64,000 bases of DNA from Aliidiomarina indica (GTDB lineage: Bacteria > Pseudomonadota > Gammaproteobacteria > Enterobacterales > Alteromonadaceae): positions 124,001 through 188,000 of the forward strand of contig NZ_JACAVQ010000003.1 of NCBI RefSeq assembly GCF_015354615.1, read 5' to 3'. The position numbers and the translations under genes were made by a program. Positions 63,513 to 64,000 of the stretch are shown here, piece by piece (within the stretch, counting starts at the first letter, position 1; each line of letters opens with the position of its first letter). The notes under the pieces were generated by a model. It ran no database searches. It saw only the letters and a list, made by a program, of their open reading frames with translations, and was not told the DNA's origin.

Positions 63513-64000
63513 ACCCAACCTTCTCAACGAGAATACATATCCTATGTGTATTCTAGCGTATTCAGCCCGTTGACACATTAAAACTCGTGAGATCCGTGGT
63601 TAACCTATTGCGTTAGTTGCCATTGCTTGAAGCGCGGGAAGAAACCGTTAGTGCGAGGCCAACGTGTGGCTTTGTCTATCATTCGGGGGCCAAATTTCAG
63701 GCAATAAAAAAGGCGATGAAAGCCACCGCCTTGATGTGAACCCGTACACCCCCCAGGGTGATCGCGAGAACGATTGTCGCTAATGTCCTTAATTTTGTAG
63801 TTTTTCTTCCGTGCAAATTGCCATCTCTTTTTATCAGCTTTCTATGAAGCTACTTTTTCACGATGGACAAACTTGTGACTACATTTTCATATCGCGGCTT
63901 TGTATCCGCTTTTATTGTTTGTAGCTTGAGACCACTATCCACACTTTATTATTGTTAGGTACGTCTTGGTGGATGTTTCTCAATTTAGCTTCGCGCAGTG
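63513..64000. other. Right-hand gene-free stretch
   Basis: About 490 bases upstream of yihI with no open frame of convincing length. It contains a leftward terminator (63703-63732), which implies that a transcript enters from the right: either the 3' end of a gene lying beyond the window with a long untranslated tail, or a small RNA. I see no tRNA, rRNA or tmRNA pattern. Confidence 0.4.
63703..63732 (-). terminator. Rho-independent terminator for leftward transcription
   Basis: Minus strand: 9-bp stem AAGGCGGTG/CATCGCCTT (one G-T pair), loop GCTTT, then a run of T. No gene for it to end is visible within the window. Confidence 0.7.

Noticed and set aside
63611-63692. 25-codon ATG frame on the minus strand after the terminator
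   Set aside because: No ribosome-binding site, no recognisable content and placed behind a terminator.
63733-63860. Hydrophobic open frame of about 40-50 codons on the minus strand ending in the terminator at 63703-63732
   Set aside because: It has no ATG or GTG start and no ribosome site; hydrophobicity alone is weak evidence.

Overview
The window comes from a motile gammaproteobacterium of moderate GC content. The pairing of a DUF2489 protein with the Der GTPase activator YihI, the seven-gene Mrp antiporter, a BacNav-type voltage-gated sodium channel and several exported peptidases or amidohydrolases suggests an Alteromonadales-like marine or alkali/salt-tolerant bacterium (an Idiomarinaceae relative is my guess; this is inference, with no marker gene such as rRNA present).

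Layout. 1-4638: end of a DUF389 membrane protein, an M3 metallopeptidase lipoprotein and an exported serine hydrolase. 4660-49855: an almost complete flagellar locus of about 45 kb. It runs: fliA, a degenerate flhG-like gene, an oversized flhF, flhA, flhB (minus); motB, motA, flhC, flhD (minus); flhX (FlhB C-terminal homologue), a second FliK-like gene, fliT, fliS, fliD (minus); a YcgR-PilZ-HD-GYP fusion (minus); five tandem flagellin genes (plus); a DCC protein and an EamA transporter (plus); flaG (plus); fliE (minus, divergent from fliF); fliFGHIJKLMNOPQR (plus); flgLK and flgJIHGFEDCB (minus); flgA, flgM, flgN (plus). 49898-52853: isochorismatase-family hydrolase, amidohydrolase lipoprotein and BacNav channel. 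53098-59123: mnhABCDEFG Na+/H+ antiporter. 59143-63512: cysE-cysK, a second exported amidohydrolase, DUF2489 and yihI. The last 490 bases hold no convincing gene.

How it works together. The regulatory scheme is of the enterobacterial type (FlhDC master regulator, FliA/FlgM sigma-28 checkpoint, E. coli-like MotAB), yet the locus carries flhF and an flhG-like gene, which normally belong to polar systems run by FleQ/FlrA. No fleQ, fleSR, motXY, flgOPT or chemotaxis gene is present. Eleven sigma-28 promoters with identical geometry (TAAAGTTn, 11 bases, GCCGATAA) can be read from the sequence; they serve motAB, the fliDST-fliK2-flhX operon, the PilZ/HD-GYP gene, each of the five flagellins, flaG, flgMN and flgKL.

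The most unusual points are: FlhF about 736 residues long with a roughly 360-residue C-terminal extension of unknown nature, translationally coupled to an FlhG-like protein that keeps the DQAxxLR motif but has no P-loop; a sigma-28-driven c-di-GMP receptor/HD-GYP fusion that lacks the tandem metal-binding histidines; five flagellins homogenised at both ends; a single-domain FlgJ; and a voltage-gated sodium channel divergent from the Mrp operon beside the motility locus.
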